From Melastoma dodecandrum (Eukaryota; Streptophyta; Magnoliopsida; Myrtales; Melastomataceae), in the NCBI GenBank assembly GCA_029817715.1, contig JARUPY010000387.1, forward strand, positions 682,001 to 746,000: a stretch of 64,000 bases of DNA, written 5' to 3'. Below, piece after piece: positions 1 to 11,224 of the stretch. Numbering within the stretch: position 1 is the stretch's first letter; every line of letters begins with the position of its first letter. The notes beneath the pieces are model-generated. The model was not told where the DNA came from. It saw only the letters and a list, made by a program, of their open reading frames with translations, and ran no database searches. The translations under genes and the position numbers were made by a program.

Positions 1-715
1 TTGAGTGTGAAGTACATCACTATGGATCTAGCAAGTCGGCACAATACACTACCATCTTTCAATTATTCAAATGCATCTGAACAATTCCAGAGAATCGAGT
101 CTTTGTAATATTCAAAAAAGAACAAAAAAGAAATGAGACAGGGGCAAGAAGAAAAAAGAAGAAGAAAAGAGAGCCCTTCAATATCATTCAAAGAAAAAGC
201 AAATTTTGACACAAGGGCCAAAAGACGGTCGCAAAAGCAAAGTGTCAAGAGAAAAGGGACAAAAGTTTTAGAACCCTGATCCCGATTTGCCAATCTGGGT
301 AAACCGCTTTAAATTCAAAAGCCTCGTTTTCAGTGGGAAAAGATAGAGAAAATTATTCTTTTACGACATTTCTCCACGAACTCACTCTTTCATATGCCAC
401 CATACCCTTAAGTATTGTGTCGATGAGCAAGTCCACATTGGGAAAACCACGCTTAAAGGTGACGTCCTTGCATTTTGAGTCTTATTCGATGAGATTCTTT
501 GACTTGCTTTCTTTCTTAAAGATCAAGCATGCTATAAATATGGTCCTACACCAAGCCTACATTACAACCAAAATCAAAGTCTCTTTCGACTAGCCCTTGA
601 GCATTCATTTCAAAGGAATCGAACTTCCCACTCTGATAGCATAGAAACATGTTTGAGTGAGCCTTGAGAGATGTAAGAAAGACCCTTCTTTATTCTCTAT
701 CGCACAAGTGTTTCT

Positions 716-750
<35 letters not shown>

Positions 751-959
751 CAAAAAAAAATGATGAAAATTAAGTTTTTGTGCATGCATATAGAGCATCT
801 TGCCTTCATATCATCCACAGTCAGAAATTCGGCAAGTACACATGGGAGATGCAAACAATCACAATCGTACTTCATGATTTCAAAACTCAAGCCTTTATGC
901 TAAGGTATGATACTCTTCACTACAGTTAAGCACTCTTGTGGTGTGATGTCACTCAAAGT

Positions 960-2610
960 CAAGTTATCCATTTCAATTTGGTTAAGCATTTACTAACAAA
1001 TATGATACCATTCGGTTAAGCGCTTACTAACAAGCGCGATACCTTCCAGTCGGTTAAACGTTTACTAACAAACGTTAAACCACTTCCAGTCGGCTAAGCG
1101 TTTACTAACAAACGCGACGCCATTCGACTAAGCGTTCACTAACAAACGCTACGTCATTTCAATTTGGTTAAGCATTTACTAACAAATGCGACACCTTTCG
1201 GTTAAGCGCTTACTAACAAGCGCGATACTACTAGCAAACGTTATACCACTTTCAGTCGGCTAAGCGTTTACTAACAAACGCAATGCCATTCGACTAAGCG
1301 TTTACTAACAAACGCTACGTCATTTCAATTTGGTTAAGCATTTACTAACAAATGCGACACCAATCGGTTAAGCGCTTACTAACAAGCGCGATACCTTCCA
1401 GTTGGTTAAACGTTTACTAACAAACGTTATACCACTTCCAGTCGGCTAAGCGTTTACTAACAAACGCGACGCCATTCGACTAAGCGTTTACTAACAAACG
1501 CTACGTCACATTCTTTTCGGTTAAGCGCTTACTAACAAGCGCGATACCTTCCAGTCGGTTAAACGTTTACTAACAAACGTTATACCATCCGTTAAAATGT
1601 TTATTAACAAACATTGTGCCACTTTCAAATGGTTAGGTGGAGCGTTTACTAACAAACGTGACACCAACCTCCATTTTGGCTAAGCGTTTATTAACAAACG
1701 CAATGTCATCTTCAATTCGGTTAAAGCGTTTACTAACAAACGCCATACCATTTTCCCACATTGGTTAAGCATTTACTATTAATGCAACACCATTCGGCTA
1801 AGCATTTTCTAGCAAATGCGACGCCAATCGACTGAATGTTTAGTAATAAACGCAAAGTCATGTTAGATCGGTCGAGCGTTCGTACATGACTAACATACAT
1901 CTTTTTGTGAAGCGTTTGTACAAACACTACATCTCTTTTCACAAGCTCTCGGCTAAACGTTTACTAACAAACGCGACGCCATTCGACTAAGCGTTTACTA
2001 ACAAACGTTACTTCACATTCAATCTGGTTAAGTGCTTACTAACAAGCGCGATACCTTCCAGTCGGTTAAGTGTTTACTAACAAACACGATACCACCTTCA
2101 GTTCGGCTAAGCCCTTACTAACAAGGACAACGCCACTTCCAGCTCGACTGAGTGTTTACTAACAAACATGATGTCATTTTCATTCGGTTAAACGCTTACC
2201 AACAAGCGTGATTCCATTTCTCAATTCTTTTCGGTTAAGCGTTTATTAACAGACGTGACACCACTTCTAGTTTTCCAGTTTTGGTTAAGCATTTACTAAT
2301 AAATGCAATACCATTCGGTTAAGCGTTTGTACAAACGCGATATCACCTTCAAAGCGGTTAAGCGTTCGTACAAACGCGATACCATATTCCCACATTCATT
2401 TCGAATAAGCGTTCGTACAAACGCGACACCACCTCCATTTCGGTTAACCGTTTATTAACAAACGCGATACCATTTTCAATTCTTTTTGGTTATGCGTTCG
2501 TACAAACGCTACACCTCTTTTCACCGGTTCTTGGTTATGCATTTTCAACAAATGCGACGCCATTCTTGGCTAAGCGTTTATTAACAAACGCGATGCTTGA
2601 TCATTCCTTT
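960..2610 (+). repeat. Array of small inverted repeats with co-varying arms (array 1)
   Basis: Several dozen units of about 35-50 bp follow one another. Each contains a 5-7 bp inverted repeat around the loop ACTAAC, as in GCGTTTACTAACAAACGC at 1098-1115. Arms differ between units but stay complementary: GCGCTT/AAGCGC (1020-1037), AACGTTT/AAACGTT (1057-1076), GCATTT/AAATGC (1172-1189), AATGTTT/AAACATT (1596-1615), GTGTTT/AAACAC (2070-2087), ACGCTT/AAGCGT (2192-2209). A second form with a GTAC centre (gcgttcgtacaaacgc) occurs mainly from about 1870 and at 2330-2420. The spacer between hairpins is of the type gataccttccagtcggtta. Tandem repeats in the 3' UTR of Tat/Ogre elements are known as a class; this unit is not one I recognise. 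Confidence 0.9.
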
Positions 2611-2669
2611 CCAAAAAAATTGGGTTCTTAATAATTCTTTGCTCGAACATTTTTACCAAACATTCTCAC

Positions 2670-2682
2670 AAAGAGGGGCAAC
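2670..2682 (+). other. Polypurine tract of element A
   Basis: The sequence aaagaggggcaac sits directly before the TGTCATACCCCAATTTT start of the LTR. This is the usual place for the plus-strand priming tract of an LTR retrotransposon. The same tract occurs before the second LTR at 12689-12701. Confidence 0.85.
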
Positions 2683-5057
2683 TGTCATACCCCAATTTTT
2701 TTAAAAAATAACAAAAAATCACTAAAAATCAAAACGAAATCAAACAAGATAAAATCAAATCAAATCACTAAAAATCAAAATAAAATCAAATAAAATCAAA
2801 TCAAATAAAATCAAATAAAATCAAATCAAAATGGGGAAACATAATATTGCATCGCGAAATACGAAGGACAAAAAAAAAAAACTATAAAAAGGGAGAAGAT
2901 TATTCCGAAAGACATATACAAGCGCGGGGAGAAGAGACAGGAGATCAGTGCTTTCCTGGAAGAAAAAATTCAACCCAAAAAGATTGTACGAGCTTCTGCG
3001 ACAATTCATTTGATTCTATAAACGGCCGGAGGTCGCCATCCCTCGGTGGATCTTTTGATAGCAAAAGAGAGTCCTCAGTCGATTGTCATCAGAGGAGAAT
3101 AAGATACCCCAAGGAGGCCTTACTGTGCCTCTCACTCATACTTCTTCCAGCGGCAGCAGCGGGCGTTTCTTGGTTTCCACCTTCACATCAGCGCGGCCAG
3201 AACCTAACAACGGAGACAGCGACAACCTTCTTCAATTTCCAGCCGCAACACTCGGACGTGTTAGCCGAGTCGCTCGAGGAAACCGTCCAATCTCCTCAGC
3301 CTCGGGAATTCCCGCTTTCCAGCCGATACCTCAGCTCCCGCATCTACAAGCACTGGCACCGACAGCAGCAGTGACAATAGCAACGACAAGTTCAAGAGAA
3401 AGAGTGACAAGCACAGCGGAAATGGAAACAGCGATAAGCCCGACGATAAGCGCAGACGGGGCGTCCCCTGCATCGTCGACACATGTATCCTCGCCTTCGA
3501 CTTCCACGTCCTCCTAACAGCCTTCCTCATCACCATCGCCGACCAGCCCTCCTTGTCGCCGTCGCCGACCAGTCCTTCCTCGTCGCCGTTGCCGACCAGC
3601 TTCTTCTCCTATCCGCCACCATCATCGTCGTCGACCAGTCATCCTCGTCACCATCGTTGACTAGTCACCCTCCAGCGGCCACCGTTGGCTTGCCTCCGAC
3701 CTTCACCTCGACGTTCTCGCCCATGACCAGCGGCGTCTCCTCGCTCCAGTCGTCAGCCCCATAACCACCGATGGAAGATCTTCGGCCCGCATCCGCACCA
3801 TCTCCCATGAAGAAACCGAAGAAGAAGCCAGCGGCCGCCCTCGCCCCGTCGGCCGAATCCGTTCTGGTCATCGTCGTCCCCCCACGTCTAAAAGCAGCGT
3901 CAGAATCAAGCACCACACCGGCGATTAGCCACCATCCTACATTCCGAGACTCCTTCCAGATTAGGCGTCATCCCTCTATCCCAGATCCGTTCGCGTGAGG
4001 CCGCTGCTTTCCTTGCCGGGGAAGACCTTCTCCGACCTCGGCAACTCTGCACCCTGGCTCCAATCCCAGCCCCAACCTTTCTCCGTCAATATCAAGTCTA
4101 AGCCCTCCATCATCGGCTTCTCCAAGACGCAGAGGACTGCCCTAGCCGAGGCCGAGGAACACGAGGCCCTCAGGTGATGCATCAAGCTGATCTCATCCCC
4201 GGCGTTTCCGACGACAAGGTTTCTTCCCAGACGACTTCGGCGATTCCCTCGGCCGCCTTCCCGTATTACGCCCCCGAGTCCTTCAAGCTGTCCAAAGATG
4301 CCGAGTACGGCTGGTTCGACCGCAATGCCTTCTTCGAGCACAAACACTCCATCGACTCCTCGTCCTGAACCCCCGCAACTGCTTCTATTTGGTACCTTGG
4401 GGGCGTGCCTTGCGGACAACCGAGGCATGTACCACATTCAACGCGTTCAAGATAACGAAGTATTCGAGGGAATATTTGGATTCTCGAAGATCAAGACCCT
4501 CTAAAGACGGCTTCGCACTCACCAACGTTACGGCATCAGCGGCTCTCTAGGTTCGCCGTAAACCTATTCTAAAAACGGCACCATGAGGTATAAATGCTAA
4601 CGGGTACGTTCTATAGAGTGAAAAATGGTACTAATACCCCGTTCTCCATTGACTTTATCTTCGGCATAGAAACTGTTAAGGGCATTAATCAATCTATGTT
4701 GCTGGTGTTTTGCCCGAAATAAACTTTCACGAAATATTCTTCTAAAAAATGATTCACGTAGAAATTTTAAGCATTATTGAGCTCGAGATCATTTTTTTAT
4801 TTATGTCAACCAATGTCTTATTCTAAAACCGAGCTCAAATAAATTCGGACATTAGAAACACACGATAAACGCCTCCCTTTTCTTTGTGATGCTTGCGATT
4901 TAGCAATCCCTAATTCCCGAACCTTAACGAATCTTTTCTAACTTGAACTTAAAATAAGTTAGTGGCGACTCCGATACGTTTTTCAAAATCCGAAGCCTTA
5001 TCGTCAAGGGAAGATATCCATTTTAGATGGAACTGGAAACGGGATCCATCCGCGACA
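2683..5057 (+). mobile_element. LTR 1 of an Ogre/Tat-like element (shared between two tandem copies)
   Basis: The 2375-bp LTR starts TGTCATACCCCAATTTT and ends GATCCATCCGCGACA, giving the expected TG...CA termini. A PPT lies immediately before it and a PBS immediately after. Its first ~150 bp (AT-rich, aaaatcaaat repeats) and last ~670 bp align with the corresponding parts of LTR 2. The middle (about 3330-4390) does not, apart from a shared short-period gtcgccgaccag region that lies in a different relative place. The TATA-like and transcription start elements were not resolved. The ORFs in the middle are Ser/Pro-rich and I do not regard them as element proteins. Confidence 0.88.
3771..4368 (+). 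pseudogene. Host-gene-like insert within LTR 1 (captured fragment, family not certain)
   Basis: GC-rich coding-like DNA fills this part of LTR 1 and is absent from LTR 2. Three stretches in different frames look like plant protein sequence: KKPKKKPAAA near 3810; VNIKSKPSIIGFSKTQRTA near 4085-4140; and KLSKDAEYGWFDRNAFFE near 4286-4340. The last two resemble a plant family of small uncharacterised proteins with a SKDAEY(D/G)WFDRNA motif, by memory only. Frame changes and a stop after SIDSSS show it is not an intact gene. It is most simply a fragment of host gene picked up by the element. Confidence 0.5.
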
Positions 5058-5061
5058 GATT

Positions 5062-5080
5062 TGGCGACTCCGCTGGGGAC
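5062..5080 (+). other. Primer-binding site (tRNA-Arg type)
   Basis: TGGCGACTCCGCTGGGGAC lies 4 nt after the LTR end. Its complement ends in ...GUCGCCA, the 3' end of a tRNA. From memory this is the PBS of Ogre-group elements, matched to a tRNA-Arg; the exact tRNA was not checked. Confidence 0.85.
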
Positions 5081-5959
5081 ACTTGGGTAATTTTCTATAG
5101 GATTAGGGTCGAAAAAATCGGTTTCAAAATTGGGGGGCAGCCTAGCTTTGTGTGGAGTGTGTTTGCGCTTTAGTTTTCTGATTGTCTCTGCTAGGCATAT
5201 AGTGAGTCGTCCTAAAACCCAGGGACACCTAAGTTTAGGGGTATACCTGCCGTATGAGAGAGGTTGTCTACCTCTTTACCTGAGGCATATACCAACTCGC
5301 CCTTCGTCCGAGGATGAGTCAAAAGCCAGTCTAGATAGGCATGTGTTTGAAGGCCATACAAACTTTTATGGCTCTAACAATTTATTTCTGTTTGATGTCA
5401 CATGATCGATATTTTTCAATTCTTGATTTTTCATGTTACATGAGCCTTCATCCCGGGCACCATAGGGTTAGTTCGGGTATACCATAGGCCGACGGGTATT
5501 GGCCGTTTGCCTCTACCTTTAGGTGGGTACCCACCTGTTTACCGCCGGACGAATATCCGAGTCCTTTCATTTAAAATGGACCCGGACTCGGACTTCTCCG
5601 TTTACGGTTAATGAACGGGTCCAAGCCGCATCCGTGACGGTAGATAGAGTCATTTGATGGGTTCCCCTCTGCATGATTTCATAACTCATTTTTTTATCTT
5701 ACTCTAACCCCTTCTTTTCTCTGTGTTGTCTAATTTAGCTCGGTTCGGTGAAGGGGTTGTCCTTTTCTCTTGCTAAATTTATTCATATGCATTGTGCGCT
5801 TGCATCCATTTTAGCAATAAAACTCTCACGAAGATAGCTGAAATTTGTCTGAAGTTTCCGTTTCTTGGATGAGATAGCAAAGGATGTCAATGCGCACATA
5901 TATATGGAATGCAACCACCAGCCCCTAGTCAGTGTTCAAGAACATGATGGTTCCCACGA

Positions 5960-6790
5960 TTAAACCTGATTCAACGGCTATCTGAAAGCTTAGAACCACA
6001 GACGACTTTGAGTATGCATGCCGCGCTCGCCTTGTCTGCCTCCTCGTCGATCATGTCCGACACTTCAGAAGGTCTAGAGATTTGTGTGCACATCGCCGTC
6101 ATTGTTATGATCGAAGGTTTTCCTCCCACAAACTATCTCGAGGACGACGACTCCGAAGCTGTACACATCCACTTTCTCAGAGATTGCACTGTTCAACCAT
6201 TCAGGAGCAAGAGTGGATTATCTTCAGACTGCATTCCTCATGGAGGTAATGAAGTCCCTTTGCTACGACAAGGATGATTTTCTTTCTCTGGTCCCACCTC
6301 AGCGGCATGCATCCATCAGACTTATCAAAGATTCACTTATCCAAAGAACCGTTGGACATGTACTCATAGACGAGCATCCCATAGGAGTTCTCAGCACAAA
6401 AACCCAGTAATCTAAGTTGGCACGATGGATGCTGCCGATCTTCACCTCGCTCGGTGTATCTGAACCTGGTGGGAAATCCCGGTATCTGCTCCAAATACTT
6501 CTCTGAGGATACATCCGTTTTGCGCTTCTTCTTCTGCTGCTAGACAAAAATCACCACCAATATTGCGGAAGTCTTAGCAACCGAGACAAAGGTTGCCAGT
6601 GATAAGCGCAAGTTTTCCGTCTTTGGAGAGTCGAGCTCTTTCTTCTGCAGTGAGGTTTCAGTCGAGGGAGGCAGACTCGAATCCTGCTGTATCTTAATAT
6701 AACCAGTTGTTTGATTGATGCCGGTGCCAATTCTTCCCGTACTATTGATTAAAGTGAATACTCCCCGATGAAGGAATTACACATCGGGAT
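5960..6790 (-). pseudogene. S-domain (SD2-5-like) receptor kinase fragment, captured
   Basis: Reading the minus strand gives, in order: a juxtamembrane/TM stretch (TTGYIKIQQDSSLPPST, then a hydrophobic segment); EKYLEQIPGFPTRFRYTE; GFCAENSYGMLVYEYMSNGS; KKIILVVAKGLHYLHEEC; and [20 protein letters not shown] followed by [12 protein letters not shown]. These are successive parts of the kinase domain of G-lectin S-receptor-like kinases. The P-loop and lysine are deleted, the segment from HRD through DFG is missing between KIIH and APEW, a stop replaces the Trp after NGSLDK, and several frameshifts occur. It cannot make a kinase. It joins directly to the PDR fragment at its upstream side and lies antisense within the retroelement. 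Confidence 0.85.
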
Positions 6791-6799
6791 CAAAGAATT

Positions 6800-9115
6800 A
6801 CTGGAGTAAGCGTAAATGTCCGCGAAACCAACTCCTAGTTGAGCTTCAATGACTGGGGCACTGATCTCGAGCATCCATGTAGCCGGATTGTAACCATCCT
6901 TTATTTTAGGAACCTCTGAGACAGCCTGTTGTTCGTCATGAGTATTGGCGAGGACAGAACAACAGCTAAATACTACAGACTGATCAAGATTCGGAAACGA
7001 TTTGTCTACGAGATACAGAACATGCTACTCACCTCAAAGTACTCGATGAGATGATGAGAACAAGTACCGAGTGGCCCAGCATAGATTACCTGTCCTCCTC
7101 TTTTCATCAATAGGAGCTACATTTCCAAAGCGTGGATCTGTGGAGAGTTTGAGGCACAAGATGTAGTCCATATCTCATCAAAAGCTTCAAAAATATCGAT
7201 GTTGGACTGGTGAATTGTGCACACGACTGTCCTCCCAGTATCAACCGTATTCCTCACCGTACGCATAACAATAACAGCAGCTCTTGCATTGAGACCCAAT
7301 GTCGGATTTGCGACCAACTCAACGACAATCGTCAGCCTCTTCCTCTGTTCAGTTGAAAGACCGTTGACTCTTGGAAGATCGACCAGTGCATTTCGGATAG
7401 GGTTGAGTTCAACCAGCTCCATCACCTCTTCGACGAACATATGTTTCACGAGGTAAAATGAGGTCAATCAGTAACCTGGAACCATTTTCCAAAAACTAAA
7501 AGGATACGCCCTTCCAAAAGATTATTACCGTTCGTGTCTCCTCGCTTATATCTGAAGAAAGTCAGAGCCAAGCCGAGTATAGGACAGACTCATAAACAGT
7601 GACGTGTGGAGAATGGATATCACTTTGCTCACAGTAACCACTGATCCGAGCGAAAGTCACCTGATTTTTGAGATACCCGGATATGCTTATTGTTCCTTCG
7701 GTGCATCCTCCAGTCTTTCTTCCTGCTAAAACATCCATCATGGTTGTTTTACCTGCACCACAGACTCCAACTAAAGCTGTCAGTAAGATCGGTCTGAACG
7801 CTCCACTAACATCCCTCAGCAATTGAAGGTGGCCCTCCACGACACCTTGGGTTTTCATTTCCTGGGCATAGTAAAACACCGCGTTATAAATCATCCGTTC
7901 TACTACTGGTGCTGGTTACAGTTACTGAAAGGACGTTGATCGCCGTACTTACGGCAGGCATATCGACATAGTAATTGATGTGGTTGAACGCAAGAGAAAG
8001 AGGAGTAGACGAAACATGATCAAACGGCTGAAACATGCGAGCCAGTCACCATGCAAGTCTCCAATCTCACCTTGTGTGCCGTCCTGTTTTCCATTTCATC
8101 ATCATTCAGCACGACGTTCTTACTTTCCCCGATTGCTGAAAGTTCATTCAAGAGTCAAGCTTCATCATAACCGTCTGCCACTATAAAAGAAGATGAAGGA
8201 AAGGACTACTACTTATGGTCCAACCACGTCAGAGCCGCAATGAACAAGACATTGTATAGGATGGTGAAACCAAAGAGTGCGCCAACAGTAATCCAATACC
8301 AGTAGTCCTGAATGAAATAGCCCCTCGCTGATAGTCGGTTCCTTGTATCTCGGATCCATGTTGGGCTGTAATAGAGAGGAATATGAGCAGCTGACGCGGG
8401 GGATCAAGCGCTCTATCATTTGTTAATATGGAGGATCATTCTTACGAGACTCCATCTTTTGTCGAGGAACTCATTCAGGACTATGGCGTTTTGCCCGTAC
8501 ATCATGGGAGAAATGTAGTAGCCCCAAATCATCCATGGCCCGACATCATCTGAGAAGAAACAAAAAAAGAAGAAGAGGACTCGTAATTTTCATTGGGATT
8601 AATTAGTAAAACGATGTCATCATCGCCATTCATCTGAGAAGTTTCCATGCTTACTTCTGGAAACAACAAATCCTCCCAGAACGAAAACCAATAACAATGC
8701 AAAAGCACCGAGAGTACCTGAGATTAATTGTGTCCTCCCGACAGCCGCAATGAACTGAAAGAGTGACAAAGCCAACTGGTGTATGCCAAACAATGCCAAG
8801 AATTGCCGAAAGAACCTTTGATGAACTATGACAGTGAATGAAGCAGGATAATCAGAGGAGCTACTGTATGTTATTATATTAAGGCATTAAACACATACCG
8901 GTTGGCTTCAGGGGCAAAACCGATGGTGTAATACGTGAGGATGATCCAAATCCCAGAATCCACAAATGAGATTGGGATCCTAAGAACAACGATCGGCAAA
9001 CCGAAAGCCCAAGTCGGATAGAACAAGAAATCCCGTTGCTTGTAGAAGACGGCGAGCTGGAAACATGTGATGGATAGTTCTGCCATCCCATTGAACATTA
9101 CATCGACCAAGGATG
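6800..9115 (-). pseudogene. PDR/ABCG full-size transporter fragment, captured with introns
   Basis: Minus-strand exons keep the normal PDR order: transmembrane half 1 (MFNGMAEL, VFYKQRDFLFYPTWAF, IPISFVDSGIW; 8874-9110), then FIAAVGRTQL and ALLLVFVLGGFV (8650-8760), GYYISPMMYGQNAIVLNEF (8450-8560), PLSLAFNHINYYVDMP (7960-8030), the second nucleotide-binding domain (Walker [25 protein letters not shown]; 7562-7894), then [31 protein letters not shown] and [20 protein letters not shown] (7140-7465), [18 protein letters not shown] (7034-7090) and VPKIKDGYNPATWMLE (6850-6930). Introns with GT donors are still present between exons, so the source was genomic DNA or unspliced RNA. The Walker B block (IIFMDEPTSG in the family) is deleted between ELVANP and LNARAA, and stops and frameshifts are present. 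Confidence 0.88.
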
Positions 9116-9439
9116 GCGCTTCGGGCGGAGATGAAGATCCATACGAAGAACAACATGATGACTCGACGCATGACCAGAAGTTGCTTGATGATTATTACGG
9201 TTTTGAACAAGAACTCAAACGTCATGAAGAACCCAAAGCAACAATCCGCTGCACATCAGATGCATGTCAAGAGCATTCCACAAAAAGTCACGTCGATTCT
9301 AAAGAGGATTCTTTCGAATGTCAAGGATTCCCAAGGAAAGTTCTTCCGCAACTACGTCATTCCATATATTTTAAAGCAAATACGCACAAGAGGCGCTCTC
9401 ATCTAACAAAGATAGATGGATCTGTTCCATTCCAACCGG

Positions 9440-10257
9440 ATCGATGAACTAGAAAAATCAACCTAGAAGACTCAACCTATGGGGTCGCAAGCCATGTCGA
9501 ATAAACGGTGAAAGCAAGTATCGTTCTAATTTAAATCACATTAAATTAGAAACTAATCAATGTTATCTTTCTTCGCAGATACTTTAACTGGGGCAAGAAC
9601 CCATGGTAACCAGTAAAGGAAGTATCGTTCCAGCTCATATATTACAAAATCAAAAACTAATCAATGCTTCATTTCTTTTGCAGAGGCTTTTACTGGGGCA
9701 ATGAACACGCGTCTCAGGTAACCAGTAAAGAAAAGTATCGTTCCAAGTTTAAAATTTTTCTCACATCGATTTGATTGTACATCCTCTCTTTCCCTACAGG
9801 GCATCAAGTCGAGGAGAACATCGTAGGTAAAATTATCATTTCATAAAACATGTGTTATGTTCATTTGTCATGCATTCTCACTAAACGATTTTATTCAAAA
9901 ATTTAAAACACATTTCCTAGTGGAACACTTGTGTGCTGGAGATAGAAAGGCAAGTCTATCCCCAAACACATACCCTTTTCGAGAGTGAGTGCAAACACTT
10001 TGTGAGGAAATCATACAAGATAGCGTTAGAGTGGGAAGGAAATCCCTTTGACGGAAAATGCTCTAGCTAGAATGACATCGAGCATTCTTTCTTATCCTCA
10101 AACACATTACCATTGCTAGCCATTCCTAGCCAAAGTGGAGATTTTTTGAAACACAATTCCCTTCAAGTCAAAAAGTCGCCTCACATCGAGGTAAAAGGAG
10201 TTCATGTTGTCTAGACTTCCGAATAGGACTCAGATGTAGATGCGTCACTTCCTCAAG
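9440..10257 (+). other. Element B untranslated internal sequence, no gene
   Basis: Three imperfect repeats of about 100 bp contain cagatactttaactggggcaa-like and accagtaaag-like phrases (9480-9780). The rest is unremarkable AT-rich sequence. I see no coding domain. The upstream plus-strand reading frame at 9067-9447 has no family I recognise. Confidence 0.5.
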
Positions 10258-11224
10258 TTTGAGTGTGAAGTATATCCCTAATGGATCTCGCAAGTCGACA
10301 CAATACTCTAGCATCTTTCAACTATTCCAGTACATACATGAACAATTCCAGAGAATCGAGTCCATCGAATATTTCAAAAAAAAAATGAAAATGAAAATGA
10401 AAATGAGACAGGGGCAAACAAAAGAAAAGAAAAGAAAGCCCTTCAATATCATTCAAAATAAAAGCAAATTTAGACACAAGGGCCAAAAACGGTCGCAAAA
10501 GCAAAGTGTCAGAAAAAAAAGGGACAAAAGTTTTAAAACCCTGATCCAGATTTGCCAATCTGGGCAAACCCCTTCAAATTCAAAAGCCTCATTCTCTACG
10601 AGAAAAGAAGAAGAAATTCTTTCTTCTATAACATTTCTCCACAAACTCACACTTACATATGCCACCCTTGAGAATTGGGTCGATGAGCAAGTCCACATTG
10701 GGAGAACCATGCTTAAAGGTGACGTCCTTGCATTTCGAGTCTTCTTCGATGAGATTCTTTGACTTGCTTTCTTTCCAAAAAGATTAAACCTTCTATAAAA
10801 TACGGTCTTACACCAAGCCTACATTACAACCAAAATCAAAGTCTCTTTCGACTAGCCTCTGTGCATTCATTTCAAAGGAATCGAACTTCCCACTCTGATA
10901 GCATAGAAACATGTTTTGAGTGAGCCTTGAGAGATGTAAGAAAGACCTTTCTTTATTCTCTATAGCACAAGCGTTTCTGTTTTTCATTAAAAAAAATGAA
11001 TGAAAAAAAGAAATTTTTATGCATGCATATAGAGCATCCAGCATTCATATCATCCACAGTCAACATTTTAGCAAGAAGTACACAGAGGAGATCGCCACAA
11101 TCCCAAGCATACTTCATGATTTCAAGACTCAAGCCTTTATGCTAAGGTATGACCTTCACTACTGTTAAGCGCTTTTGTGGTGTGACAGTACTTTCAAGTC
11201 AAGTTAGCCATTTCTCAATTCAAC

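Larger units (their letters stand above)
1..2682 (+). mobile_element. 3' internal region of an upstream Ogre/Tat-like LTR element copy (element A)
   Basis: The segment aligns along its length with 10258-12701, beginning with the same phrase (ttgagtgtgaagta) and ending with the same polypurine tract. It therefore represents the 3' untranslated internal part of a second element copy that enters the window from the left. It holds a purine-rich stretch (100-260), a 34-nt poly-T run (717-750) and then the hairpin-repeat array. No gag, protease, reverse transcriptase or integrase motif is readable in any frame. Its right end abuts the LTR at 2683, so that LTR serves both this copy and the next. Assignment to the Ogre/Tat group rests on the PPT/LTR and LTR/PBS junction sequences. 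Confidence 0.8.

Noticed and set aside
960..2610. CRISPR-like regular repeat array
   Set aside because: The repeats are degenerate, the spacers are not unique sequence, the unit is a short hairpin, and the setting is a plant retroelement 3' UTR.
3083..3517. Ser/Thr-rich protein within LTR 1
   Set aside because: Composition follows a GC-rich simple-sequence region; the frame is not kept in LTR 2.
9067..9447. 126-residue plus-strand frame at the edge of the captured PDR segment
   Set aside because: It overlaps the antisense PDR exon and has no recognisable domain; it could be a remnant element frame, but nothing supports it.
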